Below, one piece after another: positions 1 to 9,860 of a stretch of DNA of 64,000 nucleotides. Both the position numbers and the translations under genes were made by a program. The DNA is from Thalassospira sp. HF15 (lineage in GTDB: Bacteria; Pseudomonadota; Alphaproteobacteria; Rhodospirillales; Thalassospiraceae): positions 248,001 to 312,000 of the forward strand of contig NZ_JAAVKI010000006.1 of assembly GCF_011806525.1 (NCBI RefSeq), written 5' to 3'. Positions within the stretch are counted from its first letter, which is position 1, and every line of letters begins with the position of its first letter. The notes below the pieces were generated by a model that worked only from the letters and a program-made list of their open reading frames with translations, was not told the DNA's origin and made no database searches.

Positions 1-671
1 AAAAGGCTTGGCAGCCACAGGCCGTCATGGGCGTAGTCAAGATGGGTCGCGCCATCCTTCCCGGGATAGATCGTGAAATTGGCCGATTTGATCGAGACGC
101 GCTTTTCGCGGTTCGGGCCCGTCCATTCGGCGGCCTGCCAGCCAATGCGTGCCATTTCCGGCAGCCATTGCATGATCAGGCCGTTCATCATCCAGTGTTT
201 GCGCGACACCGGTTCTTCGCCAACAAGGAAATCGGCAAATCCGTCAAAGGTCACCGGCACATTGCGTGCGGTATCCCAGCGCAGATATCCCCCGGCATTG
301 CGGAGCGTCAGTTCGCGTTGATCGCTGGTGGCTTCGGCCAGCATTTGCGCCCGTTCGGGCAGCTTGACATCCAGATCGACCTGACCGGTGGCATCCGTGT
401 CACGCACAGTCACAAGCACATCTTCCATCACCAGTTGGCGCGGGGTGGAATAGCCGTGCAAATCCAGGGAAACATCATCATAGACCAGTTCGACCGCGTC
501 GCCATCAACGGTACGCGCGTCAACCTCGGTTGCGGCAATACCCGATTGCATCAGGATGGCGTCAACGGCCGTGCGGGCGTCTTCGACCGAAATGGCTTCG
601 GCGCGCGTGGTCAGGCCTGCAATGGAAACTGCAAGAATACCAAAGCCGGTAAGAGCCTTTCGGAAATGCAT
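1..671 (-). CDS. Periplasmic protein of unknown function (3' part lies off the left edge)
   Basis: The reading frame is open on the minus strand from an ATG at 671 to the window edge, so the C-terminus is missing. A good ribosome site (AAGGACC) precedes the ATG. The product starts MHFRKALTGFGILAVSIAG and carries a signal peptide ending near the AEA motif at residues 24-26, so export to the periplasm is likely. The visible part alternates short beta-like stretches (LDLHGYSTPRQLVMEDVLV, VDLDVKLPERAQ), which recalls DUF945/DUF2125-type periplasmic proteins. I do not recognise the family with certainty. It is transcribed away from the TetR-efflux locus and appears unrelated to it. Confidence 0.6.
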   Translation of the reverse strand, partial: MHFRKALTGFGILAVSIAGLTTRAEAISVEDARTAVDAILMQSGIAATEVDARTVDGDAVELVYDDVSLDLHGYSTPRQLVMEDVLVTVRDTDATGQVDLDVKLPERAQMLAEATSDQRELTLRNAGGYLRWDTARNVPVTFDGFADFLVGEEPVSRKHWMMNGLIMQWLPEMARIGWQAAEWTGPNREKRVSIKSANFTIYPGKDGATHLDYAHDGLWLPSL

Positions 672-822
672 GACGCGGTCCTTTTGCTTGCCGTTGTGCG
701 CGTAAAATCACGCGGTCGGTTACGCTGACAACAGTTTACCGCAATTTTGGTTATGTTAGGGCAAAGTAAATCAGATGTGATCAAGGTCACCCGCCGCAAA
801 ACGTCTGCGCATCCCTTCACAA

Positions 823-840
823 CTGACAGGATGCTGTCAG
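823..840. other. Small stem-loop between the partial gene and tetR
   Basis: CTGACAG (823-829) and CTGTCAG (834-840) form a 7-bp stem around GATG. It lies 3' of the TetR gene and 5' of the partial periplasmic gene. It has no T-run, so it could be a weak terminator or a binding site. Nothing else is evident between 672 and 885. Confidence 0.3.
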
Positions 841-885
841 GAGGGCGGTGTTAGGCATGTCTGAGATCAAACAGATAGCAGGGGG

Positions 886-1554
886 TTATTTACTGCAGCC
901 GAACGTTTCGCGCGTTTCCGGCGTTGCAATGCCACACAGGAAAGTCTCAACAGCGCGCGACACACGTTCACTGATCTGCTGATCGGTCATGGGCGGGCGC
1001 GGATTGTGTTTCATGATGCGCGATTGCCAGTCACCGATGATCATCGATTCGAACATTTCTGCCGAATGGTCCGGGTTTTCGATCTTGATGCGACCGAGTT
1101 TTTCCTGTCGTGACAGATAGTCCGCAAGGTGTTTGCGGGTGCTGTCAGGACCAACTTCAAAGAACTTCTCAATCAGGGGGAGAAAGTGCTGGCCTTCCGA
1201 ATACAGAATTTGAGTGAAGCGTGCGACTTCCTCGGTTACAATCTTTTTGGCCAGTTTCGTGCCGAAGTCCGTAAGGGCATCACGGGGAGGGAGGTCGGTT
1301 TCCAGCGAGATATGCAGTTCGGCGGAGAATTCCTTGCAGCGCTCGGTCATGACCGCAGCCAGCAAGCCATCCTTTCCGCCGAATGCTTCGTAAAGGGTGG
1401 TACGCGATCCGCCTGATTGTGAAATAACGTCGTTCAGGGTCACTCCGGAGAAGCCACGTTCAAGCAATAACGCCCATGCGGCATCCATCATTGCACGACG
1501 TCGTGCAGTTCCGCGAGCGTGTTGTTTTTCAAGCTTTTCTGGCGTTTCACTCAT
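886..1554 (-). CDS. TetR/AcrR-family repressor of the adjacent RND efflux operon
   Basis: This is a 222-aa one-component regulator. Residues 20-65 form the TetR helix-turn-helix (MMDAAWALLLERGFSGVTL, then SGGSRTTLYEAFGGKDGL). The C-terminal half resembles the AefR-like ligand-binding domain. It is divergent from the acrAB-type pair, with a 17-bp palindrome in between, which is the standard arrangement of a local efflux repressor. Likely role (family knowledge plus context): it represses the pump and itself, and is released by a toxic ligand. The inducer cannot be told from sequence. Confidence 0.88.
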   Translation of the reverse strand: MSETPEKLEKQHARGTARRRAMMDAAWALLLERGFSGVTLNDVISQSGGSRTTLYEAFGGKDGLLAAVMTERCKEFSAELHISLETDLPPRDALTDFGTKLAKKIVTEEVARFTQILYSEGQHFLPLIEKFFEVGPDSTRKHLADYLSRQEKLGRIKIENPDHSAEMFESMIIGDWQSRIMKHNPRPPMTDQQISERVSRAVETFLCGIATPETRETFGCSK

Positions 1555-1581
1555 CTTTATTGGCTTCGCTCTCTTTGGGCC

Positions 1582-1621
1582 TTGATCGTGCAGTGCACAA
1601 AGTGTACTGTACCGTACAGTA
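1582..1621 (+). promoter_or_regulatory. Efflux operon promoter with TetR operator palindrome
   Basis: TACTGTA-CCG-TACAGTA (1605-1621) is a perfect 7-bp inverted repeat with a 3-bp centre. A second palindrome, GTGCAGTGCAC (1588-1598), lies just upstream. A possible promoter TTGATC (1582-1587), 17 bp, TACTGT (1605-1610) would place the operator over the -10 box, as expected for repression. The operator role is inferred from position between tetR and the pump genes. Confidence 0.65.
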
Positions 1622-1692
1622 TCTATAAAAGCAATGGCAAAGCGCCCACCACACTGCTTTGCACGGACTTAGAAGGAATAAGCATTTTGTCC

Positions 1693-2859
1693 ATGCGATC
1701 TTGTTTGAAATTCGCCGGTATGGCAGCGCTTGTCGTTCTCGTTGCAGCTTGCAGCGAAGAAAATAACGGCGGCGGTCAGCAGGCCAATGCCCAGCAGCAG
1801 CCCCAGGCAACCCCGGTCGGAACGGTCACGCTCAGTGCGCAGACCGTTGGCCTTGTTGAAGAGATGCCCGGTCGCACTGTTGCCTATCGTCAGGCCGATA
1901 TCCGCCCACAGGTCGATGGCATTATCAAGGAACGCAACTTCACCGAGGGCGCGTTTGTTGAAGCAGGTCAGCAGCTTTACATGATTGACCAGGAAGTTTA
2001 TCTGGCGCGCGTTGATGCTGCCCAGGCTGAATTGACCCGGCAGCGCGCCACCCTTGATCAGACGACCAAGACGCGCACACGCTATGATCCGCTGATCAAA
2101 TCCCAGGCCGTAAGCCAGCAAACCTATGACGATGCCGTTGCCGCCGAGGCACAAGCCAAGGCGTCGGTTGCTGCGGCCCGCGCCGAGCTTGAACAGGCAC
2201 GTATTGATCTGGCCTACACCACGGTCACGGCACCGATTGCCGGTCAGATCGGATCATCCGATTATTCCGAAGGTGCGCTTGTGACGGCCAATCAGAGTGC
2301 CAAACTGACCACGATCACCCAGCTTGATCCGATCTATGTCGACGTGACGCAGGCCGGTGGCCGCTTGCTGAAGATCAAGGAAGCCATCCGCAATGGTCGC
2401 ATCCAGGGTGTTGAGGACGGGAAGATCGAGGTTGCCCTGATCATTGATGCAACCGGTGCTGAATATCCGCACAAGGGGACCTTGCAGTTCTCGGACGTGA
2501 CGGTGAATGAAACCACCGGCACGGTCCGCCTGCGCGCGGTCTTCCCGAACCCGGACGGGACCCTTCTGCCGGGCATGTTTGTCCGTGGTCAGGTCCGTCA
2601 GGGACGTCTTGAGGGCGCCTTCCTTGTGCCTCAGAAAGCGGTCATGCGCCGCCCGGATGGCTCGGCTTATGCCTATGTCGTCGAGGATGGCAAGGTTGCC
2701 TCAAAGGATCTGACAATCGAGCAGTCTCAGGGACAGGATTGGCTGGTTACGGCCGGTATCGAAGATGGTGCGCAGGTAATTGTTGATGGCCTGCAGCGCA
2801 TCGGACCGGGTGCGCCTGTTGCGCCACAGCCTGTTGAATCCGCCAAAGCCGCCGAATAA
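1693..2859 (+). CDS. RND efflux periplasmic adaptor (membrane fusion protein, AcrA/MexA type)
   Basis: The 388-aa lipoprotein begins [20 protein letters not shown], with the lipobox VAAC. It then shows adaptor hallmarks: the beta-barrel/lipoyl start ([19 protein letters not shown]), an alpha-hairpin ([18 protein letters not shown] to [15 protein letters not shown]), the second lipoyl half ([11 protein letters not shown]), and a C-terminal membrane-proximal domain. It links the inner-membrane pump to an outer-membrane channel. The next gene, the pump, starts 11 bp downstream. An in-frame TTG at 1687 is better spaced from the GAAGGAA ribosome site (1672-1678), so the true start may be two codons upstream. 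No outer-membrane TolC/OprM gene follows. Confidence 0.93.
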   Translation: MRSCLKFAGMAALVVLVAACSEENNGGGQQANAQQQPQATPVGTVTLSAQTVGLVEEMPGRTVAYRQADIRPQVDGIIKERNFTEGAFVEAGQQLYMIDQEVYLARVDAAQAELTRQRATLDQTTKTRTRYDPLIKSQAVSQQTYDDAVAAEAQAKASVAAARAELEQARIDLAYTTVTAPIAGQIGSSDYSEGALVTANQSAKLTTITQLDPIYVDVTQAGGRLLKIKEAIRNGRIQGVEDGKIEVALIIDATGAEYPHKGTLQFSDVTVNETTGTVRLRAVFPNPDGTLLPGMFVRGQVRQGRLEGAFLVPQKAVMRRPDGSAYAYVVEDGKVASKDLTIEQSQGQDWLVTAGIEDGAQVIVDGLQRIGPGAPVAPQPVESAKAAE

Positions 2860-2870
2860 GGACTTATTCA

Positions 2871-5800
2871 ATGGCAAAATTCTTTATTGATCGCCCGGTT
2901 TTCGCCTGGGTTATTGCCCTGGTGATTATGCTGGCGGGGGGCTTGTCGCTTTGGCAGTTGCCCATCGAACAATATCCGTCGATCGCGCCGCCTTCTGTTG
3001 AAATCGGGGCAACCTATCCCGGTGCCTCGGCGCAAACTGTTGAAAACACGGTCACCCAGGTGATCGAACAACAGATGAACGGTCTTGATTATCTGCGTTA
3101 TATGTCTTCGACCTCGTCGGGGAACGGGCAGGCGTCGATTACGCTGACCTTTGAACCCGAAGCCGATCCGGACATTGCCCAGGTTCAGGTGCAGAACAAG
3201 CTGCAAGCGGCCATGTCATCGCTTCCGACCGAAGTGCAGCAGCAGGGTGTTACCGTCAGCAAGTCATCGGGCTCGTTCCTGATGGTTGTCGGCTTTGTTT
3301 CTGCCGACGGGTCAATGGATGCCGAAGACCTTTCTGACTTCGTTGTGTCGTCGGTCGAAGATCCGATTGCGCGTGTGAACGGTGTTGGTTCGGTCCAGGT
3401 GTTTGGCGCCCAGCATGCCATGCGCATCTGGCTCGATCCGAACAAGATGCTGTCCTACAACCTGACGGTGATGGATGTTAATGCGGCCATCGAGGCGCAA
3501 AACACCGAAGTCACCGCCGGTCAGATTGGCGGCGCGCCGTCCGTTGAAGGTCAGCAGATCAACGCAACCATCACCGCCCAAAGCAAACTGCAGACGGTTG
3601 ACGAGTTTTCCAACATTCTTTTGAAGGTCGAAACCGACGGCGCACAGGTGCGCCTTGGCGATGTCGCCCGGATCGAGATTGGCGGCGAAAGTTATGACAT
3701 TGTCGGGCGCTATAACGCTCAGTCTGCAACCGGTATCGGGATCAACCTTGCGACCGGTGCTAATGCGCTTGATACGGCCGAGGCGGTTAAATCCCGTCTG
3801 GCAGAACTGAAGCCATTCTTCCCGCAAGGGGTAGAGATTGTCTACCCCTATGATACGACACCGTTCGTCGAAGTATCGATTGAGGAAGTGGTTTGGACGC
3901 TTGGTGAAGCCATTATTCTTGTCTTCCTAGTGATGTTCCTGTTCCTGCAGAACTGGCGGGCAACGCTTATTCCGACGATTGCGGTTCCCGTTGTTTTGCT
4001 GGGGACCTTCGGGATTCTTGCGGCCTTCGGGTATTCGATCAACACGCTCACCATGTTTGCCATGGTTCTGGCCATCGGTCTTCTGGTCGATGACGCGATT
4101 GTTGTGGTCGAAAACGTTGAACGTGTGATGCACGAAGACGGACTTCCGCCGCGCGAAGCAACGCGAAAATCCATGGGACAAATCACAGGTGCGTTGATTG
4201 GTATTGCACTTGTGCTTTCTGCGGTGTTTGTGCCGATGGCCTTCTTTGCCGGGTCGACCGGTGCGATTTATCGCCAGTTCTCGGTCACGATCGTCTCCGC
4301 CATGGCGCTTTCGGTTGTTGTCGCGATCGTTCTGACACCGGCGCTGTGTGCGACCATGCTCAAACCCGGCCACACCGATCCGACCAAGAAAAAAGGCCCG
4401 TTTGGCTGGTTTAACCGCGGCTTTGAGCGGACCAACAACTTCTATCAAGGCAGCGTTGGCCATGTTGTGAACCGCAAATGGCGCTATCTGTTTGTCTACG
4501 GCATCTTGGTTGCTGCACTTGCGGCTCTGATTGTTCGTCTGCCGGGTTCGTTCCTGCCCGAAGAAGATCAGGGCATCATGTTTGCCATGGTGCAGTTGCC
4601 TGCCGGGGCGTCACAGGAACGTACCGTTGAGGTTCTCAAGAAGTTGGAAAAACACTTCATGGAGAACGAGGCGGAAAACATCGACGGCATGTTCACCGTT
4701 GCCGGCTTCTCGTTTGCCGGTAATGGCCAGAATGCGGGTATTGCGTTCGTGAACCTCAAGGATTGGTCGCAACGTACGCGCCCGGATCAGTCGGTCGATG
4801 CGGTGATTGGGCGTGCCTATGGCGCGTTTGCCGGTATCCGAGAAGCCATGGTGTTTGCCTTTGCGCCGCCGGCCATTATCGAACTGGGTACGGCGAACGG
4901 CTTTGACCTTCAGCTTGTTGATCGGGGTGGTAATGGGCACGATGCTTTGGTTGCTGCCCGTAACCAGCTTTTGGGCATGGCATCACAGGACCCGCGTCTT
5001 GTCGGTGTACGTCCGAATGGTCTCAATGATACGCCGCAATTCAACGTCAATATTGATCAGGAAAAGGCCAGTGCCCTTGGTGTAAGCCTTGCCGATATCA
5101 ACCGGACGCTGGCGGCGGCCTGGGGGTCAAGCTATGTCAACGACTTCATTGAAAATGGCCGTGTGAAGCGGGTTTACATGCAGGCCGATGCCAAATACCG
5201 CATGATGCCCGAAGACATGAATTACTGGTATGTCCGTAACAAGTCGGGCGAAATGGTGCCGATTTCGGCTGTCGCCTCGACCAACTGGACTTACGGTTCT
5301 CCGCGTCTGGAACGTTTCAACGGTTTGTCCTCGCTTAACATTCAGGGTTCGGCCGCACCGGGTGTGGCATCGGGCGATGCGATGGCGGCGATGGAGCAAA
5401 TGGTTGCCAAGCTTCCGGGTGATATCGGTCTGGAATGGCAAGGGCTGTCTTACGAAGAACGCGAAGCGGGCGAACAGGGACCGGCATTGTATGCACTGTC
5501 CATGATTGTCGTCTTCCTGTGTCTCGCAGCTTTGTATGAAAGCTGGGCCATTCCGATTTCGGTGATGATGGTCGTGCCGCTTGGCGTCCTTGGAGCCGTG
5601 ATCGCAGCCATTCTGCGTGGTCTGCCCGATGACGTCTATTTCCAGGTCGCCATCCTGACCACAATTGGTTTGTCGGCCAAGAACGCCATCCTGATTGTCG
5701 AGTTCGCCCGCGAACTTTATGACCAGGGCATGGGGCTGCTTGAAGCAACGGTCGAAGCTGCGCGTCAGCGTCTGCGTCCGATCATCATGACGTCGATGGC

Positions 5801-6017
5801 CTTTACCCTTGGTGTCGTGCCGCTGGCAATTTCGACCGGTGCCGGGGCCGGGGCCCGTGTGGCGGTTGGTACTGGTGTGATGGGCGGGATGATTGCCGCA
5901 ACGGTGCTGGCGATCTTCTTCGTGCCGCTGTTCTTTGTTCTGATTGTTGGCGCATTCGCCAAGAACCGGAAGAAAAAGGGCGAAGTCCAGGCCACCCACG
6001 AACATCCGGCTGAATAA
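2871..6017 (+). CDS. RND multidrug efflux permease, HAE1 family (AcrB/MexB type)
   Basis: At 1048 aa it has the usual length for a hydrophobe/amphiphile efflux-1 pump. It starts [19 protein letters not shown], as HAE1 pumps do. The proton relay is visible: the paired aspartates in TM4 ([16 protein letters not shown]) and the TM10 lysine ([13 protein letters not shown]). Two large periplasmic loops separate TM1-2 and TM7-8. It acts as an inner-membrane trimer exporting drugs or bile-like compounds by proton antiport with the upstream adaptor. It is probably under the divergent TetR repressor. Substrates cannot be predicted. Confidence 0.95.
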   Translation: MAKFFIDRPVFAWVIALVIMLAGGLSLWQLPIEQYPSIAPPSVEIGATYPGASAQTVENTVTQVIEQQMNGLDYLRYMSSTSSGNGQASITLTFEPEADPDIAQVQVQNKLQAAMSSLPTEVQQQGVTVSKSSGSFLMVVGFVSADGSMDAEDLSDFVVSSVEDPIARVNGVGSVQVFGAQHAMRIWLDPNKMLSYNLTVMDVNAAIEAQNTEVTAGQIGGAPSVEGQQINATITAQSKLQTVDEFSNILLKVETDGAQVRLGDVARIEIGGESYDIVGRYNAQSATGIGINLATGANALDTAEAVKSRLAELKPFFPQGVEIVYPYDTTPFVEVSIEEVVWTLGEAIILVFLVMFLFLQNWRATLIPTIAVPVVLLGTFGILAAFGYSINTLTMFAMVLAIGLLVDDAIVVVENVERVMHEDGLPPREATRKSMGQITGALIGIALVLSAVFVPMAFFAGSTGAIYRQFSVTIVSAMALSVVVAIVLTPALCATMLKPGHTDPTKKKGPFGWFNRGFERTNNFYQGSVGHVVNRKWRYLFVYGILVAALAALIVRLPGSFLPEEDQGIMFAMVQLPAGASQERTVEVLKKLEKHFMENEAENIDGMFTVAGFSFAGNGQNAGIAFVNLKDWSQRTRPDQSVDAVIGRAYGAFAGIREAMVFAFAPPAIIELGTANGFDLQLVDRGGNGHDALVAARNQLLGMASQDPRLVGVRPNGLNDTPQFNVNIDQEKASALGVSLADINRTLAAAWGSSYVNDFIENGRVKRVYMQADAKYRMMPEDMNYWYVRNKSGEMVPISAVASTNWTYGSPRLERFNGLSSLNIQGSAAPGVASGDAMAAMEQMVAKLPGDIGLEWQGLSYEEREAGEQGPALYALSMIVVFLCLAALYESWAIPISVMMVVPLGVLGAVIAAILRGLPDDVYFQVAILTTIGLSAKNAILIVEFARELYDQGMGLLEATVEAARQRLRPIIMTSMAFTLGVVPLAISTGAGAGARVAVGTGVMGGMIAATVLAIFFVPLFFVLIVGAFAKNRKKKGEVQATHEHPAE

Positions 6018-6020
6018 AAT

Positions 6021-6054
6021 TTAAGGCCAGCCCTAATCAAAAGGCTGGCCTTAA
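6021..6054 (+). terminator. Stem-loop after the efflux operon
   Basis: TTAAGGCCAGCC (6021-6032) pairs perfectly with GGCTGGCCTTAA (6043-6054) around a 10-nt loop. There is no T-tail, so it may protect the 3' end or act together with the stronger hairpin downstream. A third small stem, TGCAGAA/TTCTGCA, lies at 6075-6095. Confidence 0.55.
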
Positions 6055-6129
6055 ACAGCATCGCGCCGTGACGGTGCAGAATTTAAATTTCTGCATGATC
6101 CCCCGACCCCGCCGTTGCGCGTGCGAAAG

Positions 6130-6160
6130 AAAGGGCCGATGCGTTTGCATCGGCCCTTTT
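6130..6160 (+). terminator. Rho-independent terminator of the efflux operon
   Basis: AAAGGGCCGATGC (6130-6142) pairs with GCATCGGCCCTTT (6147-6159) around GTTT and is followed by a T-rich tail. The A-rich left flank means it could also serve the convergent kinase gene. Confidence 0.85.
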
Positions 6161-6264
6161 GTTTTGACCTTAACCCAAAGTGACGTCAAGCGCCTTTTGG
6201 ATAGGGGAAACTATGCCAAACCCTCATCAAGCCCATAAATATCGCACTTCTGGCCGGATAAAGA

Positions 6265-7854
6265 TCAGGCTTTGCTCATGCGATCAAGGGTCTGGCGATG
6301 GGCATGCATCTGATGGAAAATGGCATAACGGCGATCATGATCGGCCTTGGCCGATGGATCTGGCGCATGGGCGGTTTCCTTGCCAGCCATCTTGCGGGCT
6401 GCGGCGGCAAGGCCACCTTCGGCGTCAAGCGCACCGGCAGCGAGCATGGCAGAACCCAGAAGAACCGGCTCTTCGCAATCGGACATCACAACCGTACAGC
6501 CGGTGACATCGGCATAGAGTTTGACCAGCACCCGACTTGCGGTATGGCCGCCGCTCAGATGAATGTGGGTGATGTCATAACCGGTATCATTCATGGCATC
6601 GATGATGTGGCGGGTGCCATAGGCAATCGCGCAGGCTGTCGCCCAATAAAGCTTGAGGAAGCTTTCCTCGCTCTGATCCAGTGTCAGGCCCGAAATAACG
6701 CCAAGCGCCTCGGAATCAGCCAGCGGGGAGCGGTTGCCATGGAAATCCGGCAAGACATGCAGGCGCGGCGCAAGGTCGGTTTTTTCCGCCATCATCGGCA
6801 TCAGTTTTTCACCCGCCAACTTATGGGCATCCCGGCCCATGGCATGGGAAAACGGATGCATGGCAACGATATGATCCAGCAATGCACCGGTCGCTGACTG
6901 CCCACCTTCATTCAGCCAAAGGTTCGGGGCAATCGCGCCGAAATAGGGGCCCCACACGCCTTTGATAAAGCGCGGTTCCGTTGACAGTGCCATATGGCAG
7001 GTCGATGTGCCCGCGATCATGGCAAAATGCTGATCAAGATTACCGTCCAGATATTCACCAAGGGTGCCCAGCGCACCGGCATGGGCATCAATCAAACCGG
7101 CCCCGACCACACAATCCGTCGTCAGGCCAAGGTCAGCTGCCCCCTGTTCGGACAGCGATCCGATCAGGTCGCCAACCGCAAGGGCGGCCTCGTGCATGTT
7201 GATCTTGTCGTTCAGGTCTTCCATGTCGATCGCTTTCAGGAAATCGCGATCCCATGGTTCATCCTGATGGGCAAGATAGGTCCATTTGCAGGTGACCGTG
7301 CAGCAGGACCGGTCATTGCTGCCGGTGGCGCGGAAGGACAGAAAATCGGCCAGATCATAGGCCGCGCCCATTTTCTGCCAGGTGGCATTGTGATGGCGTT
7401 TCAGCCACATCAATTTGGGGATTTCCATTTCGGGCGACATGGTGCCGCCGATATAATCCAGAACCTTGGCACCCGTGGCGGTGCATTCCTCGGCCTCGCG
7501 GACTGCACGGTGGTCCATCCAGACAATCACATCCCAATTATCCGCCCCGTTGGGGGTGACACCCAGTGGTCGGTTATCCTGATCGCGGATCACCAGTGAG
7601 CATGTCGCATCAAATCCGATGGCCGCAATTTTGTCGGCCGCGACCCCGGATTGCGCCAGCGCATCACGCACCGACTGACAGACCGACTGCCAGATATTTT
7701 CAGAATCCTGTTCGACGAAATCGGGCTTTGGCCGGTTCATCGCAATCGCGTGCGCAGCGCTGCCAAGCAATTTGCCATTGGCGTCAAACACGCCGGCACG
7801 CGCGCTTCCGGTGCCGACATCGACACCGACGAAGCAAGGGGAACTGGGACTCAT
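6265..7854 (-). CDS. FGGY-family pentulose kinase (D-ribulokinase-like)
   Basis: A 529-aa carbohydrate kinase of the FGGY superfamily. The N-terminal ATPase motif reads FVGVDVGTGSARAGVFD (residues 7-23). The C-terminal half carries HLSGGHTASRVLVKLYADV and EEPVLLGSAMLAAGA, typical of the nucleotide-binding second domain. Length and motifs match the pentulokinase branch that includes bacterial and eukaryotic D-ribulokinases, so it probably phosphorylates D-ribulose or a related ketopentose in the cytoplasm. A GGAGGAG ribosome site precedes the ATG at 7854. It is divergent from a HAD phosphatase gene, with which it may share regulation. Substrate assignment is tentative. Confidence 0.82.
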   Translation of the reverse strand: MSPSSPCFVGVDVGTGSARAGVFDANGKLLGSAAHAIAMNRPKPDFVEQDSENIWQSVCQSVRDALAQSGVAADKIAAIGFDATCSLVIRDQDNRPLGVTPNGADNWDVIVWMDHRAVREAEECTATGAKVLDYIGGTMSPEMEIPKLMWLKRHHNATWQKMGAAYDLADFLSFRATGSNDRSCCTVTCKWTYLAHQDEPWDRDFLKAIDMEDLNDKINMHEAALAVGDLIGSLSEQGAADLGLTTDCVVGAGLIDAHAGALGTLGEYLDGNLDQHFAMIAGTSTCHMALSTEPRFIKGVWGPYFGAIAPNLWLNEGGQSATGALLDHIVAMHPFSHAMGRDAHKLAGEKLMPMMAEKTDLAPRLHVLPDFHGNRSPLADSEALGVISGLTLDQSEESFLKLYWATACAIAYGTRHIIDAMNDTGYDITHIHLSGGHTASRVLVKLYADVTGCTVVMSDCEEPVLLGSAMLAAGALDAEGGLAAAARKMAGKETAHAPDPSAKADHDRRYAIFHQMHAHRQTLDRMSKA

Positions 7855-7950
7855 GATGGGGTACTCCTCCGCGTATTCCCCGACTTTTCCGGAATTCTCC
7901 GATGCCGGGTGATCTTTTGTTTGGTCTGTGTGACTTCAATTTGGCCTGAG

Positions 7951-7979
7951 TTGATCAAAAGTTCACTAATTGGTCAAAT
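7951..7979 (+). promoter_or_regulatory. Promoter with RutR-like palindrome before the HAD phosphatase gene
   Basis: TTGATC (7951-7956), 17 bp, TCAAAT (7974-7979) is a plausible sigma70 promoter. Overlapping it, TTCACTAATTGGTCAA (7962-7977) matches 12 of the 14 fixed positions of the known E. coli RutR operator TTGACCANNTGGTCAA. The overlap with the spacer and -10 would suit repression. The site could instead belong to the nearby GntR regulator at 9095. Confidence 0.4.
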
Positions 7980-8035
7980 GTTCATTTTTGTTGACGCTGA
8001 ACTTCCTCGTTGGTTACGCTGTCGGAATAACACAA

Positions 8036-8815
8036 ATGAAACAAGCCAGGTTCAACATGGCCCGAGGAAACGAAGTCCAAGGCGCGACCAATGCTGTCGG
8101 CGCCAAGATCGTAACGTCAGCATCAGACATTCAAGCTCTGTTTGACGCCTGTCGTGTTGTCCTGTTTGACTGTGACGGCGTTCTGGTCAATAGCGAGCCG
8201 ATCTCGCTCGCGACACTTGTCGATGTGCTTGATCACTTCAACGCACCGTTAAGCCTGCGCGAGGTATCTGACCGATTTACCGGTCGATCAAGTTCTGCTC
8301 CGATTGAATATATCAAAACCCAAACGGGCCGCGATGTCAGTGCTGAATTCAAACCGTATTATTATAAAATGCTGTTTGATCGCTATGACCGCGACCTGAC
8401 CAAGATTAACGGGATCGATGCCGTCCTGGAAGCCTTGCGTCAACGTGATATTGCCTTTTGCATTTCATCAAGCAGCTCGGTCGAACGCCTTGAAAAGACC
8501 ATGCAGGTCACGGGCCTTGGCCCGTGGTTCGAAGGCCGGGTTTACAGTGCTGATTTTGTTCAAAACGGCAAACCGGCCCCGGATCTTTTTCTTTATGCCG
8601 CAAATGGCATGGGATACGCCCCGACCGAGGCCATCGTGATCGAGGATTCCGTGGCCGGGGTGACAGCGGCGCGGGCCGCGGGCATGAAATGTATCGGCTT
8701 TGTCGGGGGCGGGCATTATGCCGACGATCGGCAAACCGCAAGCAGGCGTCTTTATGATGCGGGTGCAGATATCGTCATCAAGGATATGGCGATCCTTGCC
8801 GAGGCCGTCATCTGA
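8036..8815 (+). CDS. HAD-superfamily phosphatase/phosphomutase, subfamily IA (YieH/beta-PGM-like)
   Basis: The 259-aa protein carries the HAD motifs in order: motif I VVLFDCDGVLVNSE with the nucleophilic Asp, motif II SSSSS, motif III lysine in NGKPAPDLFLYAA, and motif IV IEDSVAGVTAA. A helical cap lies between motifs I and II. It probably dephosphorylates a small sugar phosphate or nucleotide in the cytoplasm. I chose the ATG at 8036, which has a CGGAA ribosome site 8 nt upstream; ATG 8057 is an alternative. It is divergent from the pentulokinase gene, so a shared pentose or nucleoside role is possible but unproven. Confidence 0.85.
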   Translation: MKQARFNMARGNEVQGATNAVGAKIVTSASDIQALFDACRVVLFDCDGVLVNSEPISLATLVDVLDHFNAPLSLREVSDRFTGRSSSAPIEYIKTQTGRDVSAEFKPYYYKMLFDRYDRDLTKINGIDAVLEALRQRDIAFCISSSSSVERLEKTMQVTGLGPWFEGRVYSADFVQNGKPAPDLFLYAANGMGYAPTEAIVIEDSVAGVTAARAAGMKCIGFVGGGHYADDRQTASRRLYDAGADIVIKDMAILAEAVI

Positions 8816-8830
8816 ATGGGGCCTGACCCC

Positions 8831-9096
8831 AAAGCGTTTTGCGTTTAATCTGCCCCATTCTGCCGAAGATGACCTTCTGTCCGGCGAGGAAAGGTCCGCA
8901 GGACGTAGCGGGGCTACGTTCAAGGGGCTTGACGCTGCGGGGCGGAAGGTTATCCCAGCCCGAAGGGTTTGATTTTGGCGGCGTTTGACTGCGTTACACC
9001 GTTTGACCGATGCGTCGCATCGCTCTGCACGCTGTGCCTTGCCAAACGGCACGCCAAAAACAAACATAATGGAGCAGATTAAACGCAAAACGCTTT
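8831..9096. repeat. 266-bp MITE-like element with perfect 23-bp terminal inverted repeats
   Basis: The first 23 bases (8831-8853, starting AAAGCGTTTTGCGTTT) are the exact reverse complement of the last 23 (9074-9096). The match continues imperfectly for about nine more bases inward (CCATT shared). Inside are nested hairpins, such as ACGTAGC-GGG-GCTACGT (8903-8919) and a GATGCG/CGCATC pair near 9010-9022. A related outer dyad (CTGACCC on the left, GGGTCAG on the right) flanks it. There is no long ORF. The right end overlaps the stop codon of the GntR gene. It looks like a non-autonomous mobile or structured repeat sitting between two convergent genes. Confidence 0.7.
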
Positions 9097-9826
9097 AGCG
9101 CTGGGTCAGAAGTTTCTGATAACGGGTCTGGCTTTGGCTGAGATGATCACGCATGGCTTTGCGCGCACTTTCTTCATCGCGCGCGGCAATGGCATCATAA
9201 ATACGGCGATGTTCGCCGGTAATCATCTGCATATAGGCCTTTTGGTCTTCGGCCTCTGGTGGGCGGCGGCGCAACTGCGCGCGCGGGATGGTTTTATCGC
9301 CCAGATGTTCAAGGAATTCGGCAAAGCGGCGATTGTTGGTTGCGGCTGCGATCGCGCTGTGGAATTCGAAATCGGCCTGTTCGGTCGGTTCACCCTTTTC
9401 AAGGGCTTGTTCCATCTTGGCCATCGCCTCAAAAATCTTGGTTTGCTGCGCCACCGAGCTTCGCGTGCAGGCAAGACCGGCGGCTTCGATCTCGACTGCC
9501 ATACGCAGTTCAAGGATTTCCAGAACATCAGACACTTGCGCATAATCAACTGCGAAAATCGATGTTTCGCTGGTGCGTGCTTGCGGGGGCAGAACAAACA
9601 CCCCGGCCCCCTGACGCGGTTCAAGCAACCCGTCTGCCTTTAACGCCGCAATGGCTTCGCGTATGACAGTGCGGCTGACCCCGAACTGTTCGGTCAGGAC
9701 CGGCTCGGTCGGCAGCTTGGTGCCGGGTTCGCGTTGCCCGCTTTCAATCTCTTGGCGCAGGCTGGCGATGACTTTTTCGGTCAGCGAGACTTTGCGCGGT
9801 GCTGCCGATACACGGGGCTTGTTCAT
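9095..9826 (-). CDS. GntR-family regulator, FadR/FCD subfamily (first of two in the uronate cluster)
   Basis: A 243-aa regulator. The N-terminal winged helix covers residues 15-80 (LPTEPVLTEQFGVSRTVIREAIAAL, then GLLEPRQGAGVFV). The FCD effector domain follows, with its metal-binding histidines visible in DFEFHSAI, GEHRRIYDAI and RDHLSQS. FCD regulators usually sense a small carboxylate or sugar acid. It is divergent from the mutarotase-like gene and flanks the uronate genes, so it is a likely repressor of part of that cluster. Its stop codon lies inside the right terminal repeat of the 266-bp element. Confidence 0.88.
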   Translation of the reverse strand: MNKPRVSAAPRKVSLTEKVIASLRQEIESGQREPGTKLPTEPVLTEQFGVSRTVIREAIAALKADGLLEPRQGAGVFVLPPQARTSETSIFAVDYAQVSDVLEILELRMAVEIEAAGLACTRSSVAQQTKIFEAMAKMEQALEKGEPTEQADFEFHSAIAAATNNRRFAEFLEHLGDKTIPRAQLRRRPPEAEDQKAYMQMITGEHRRIYDAIAARDEESARKAMRDHLSQSQTRYQKLLTQR

Positions 9827-9860
9827 TTTGCGTATCCGATAAATCCGGTGTAAAACGACG

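Noticed and set aside
27-728. 233-aa plus-strand frame at the left edge
   Set aside because: The minus strand holds an open frame with a signal peptide and a good ribosome site; the plus-strand product looks like antisense.
5127-6005. 292-aa minus-strand frame inside the RND pump gene
   Set aside because: Composition (His/Arg/Asp-rich) is typical of an antisense frame; the sense gene is intact.
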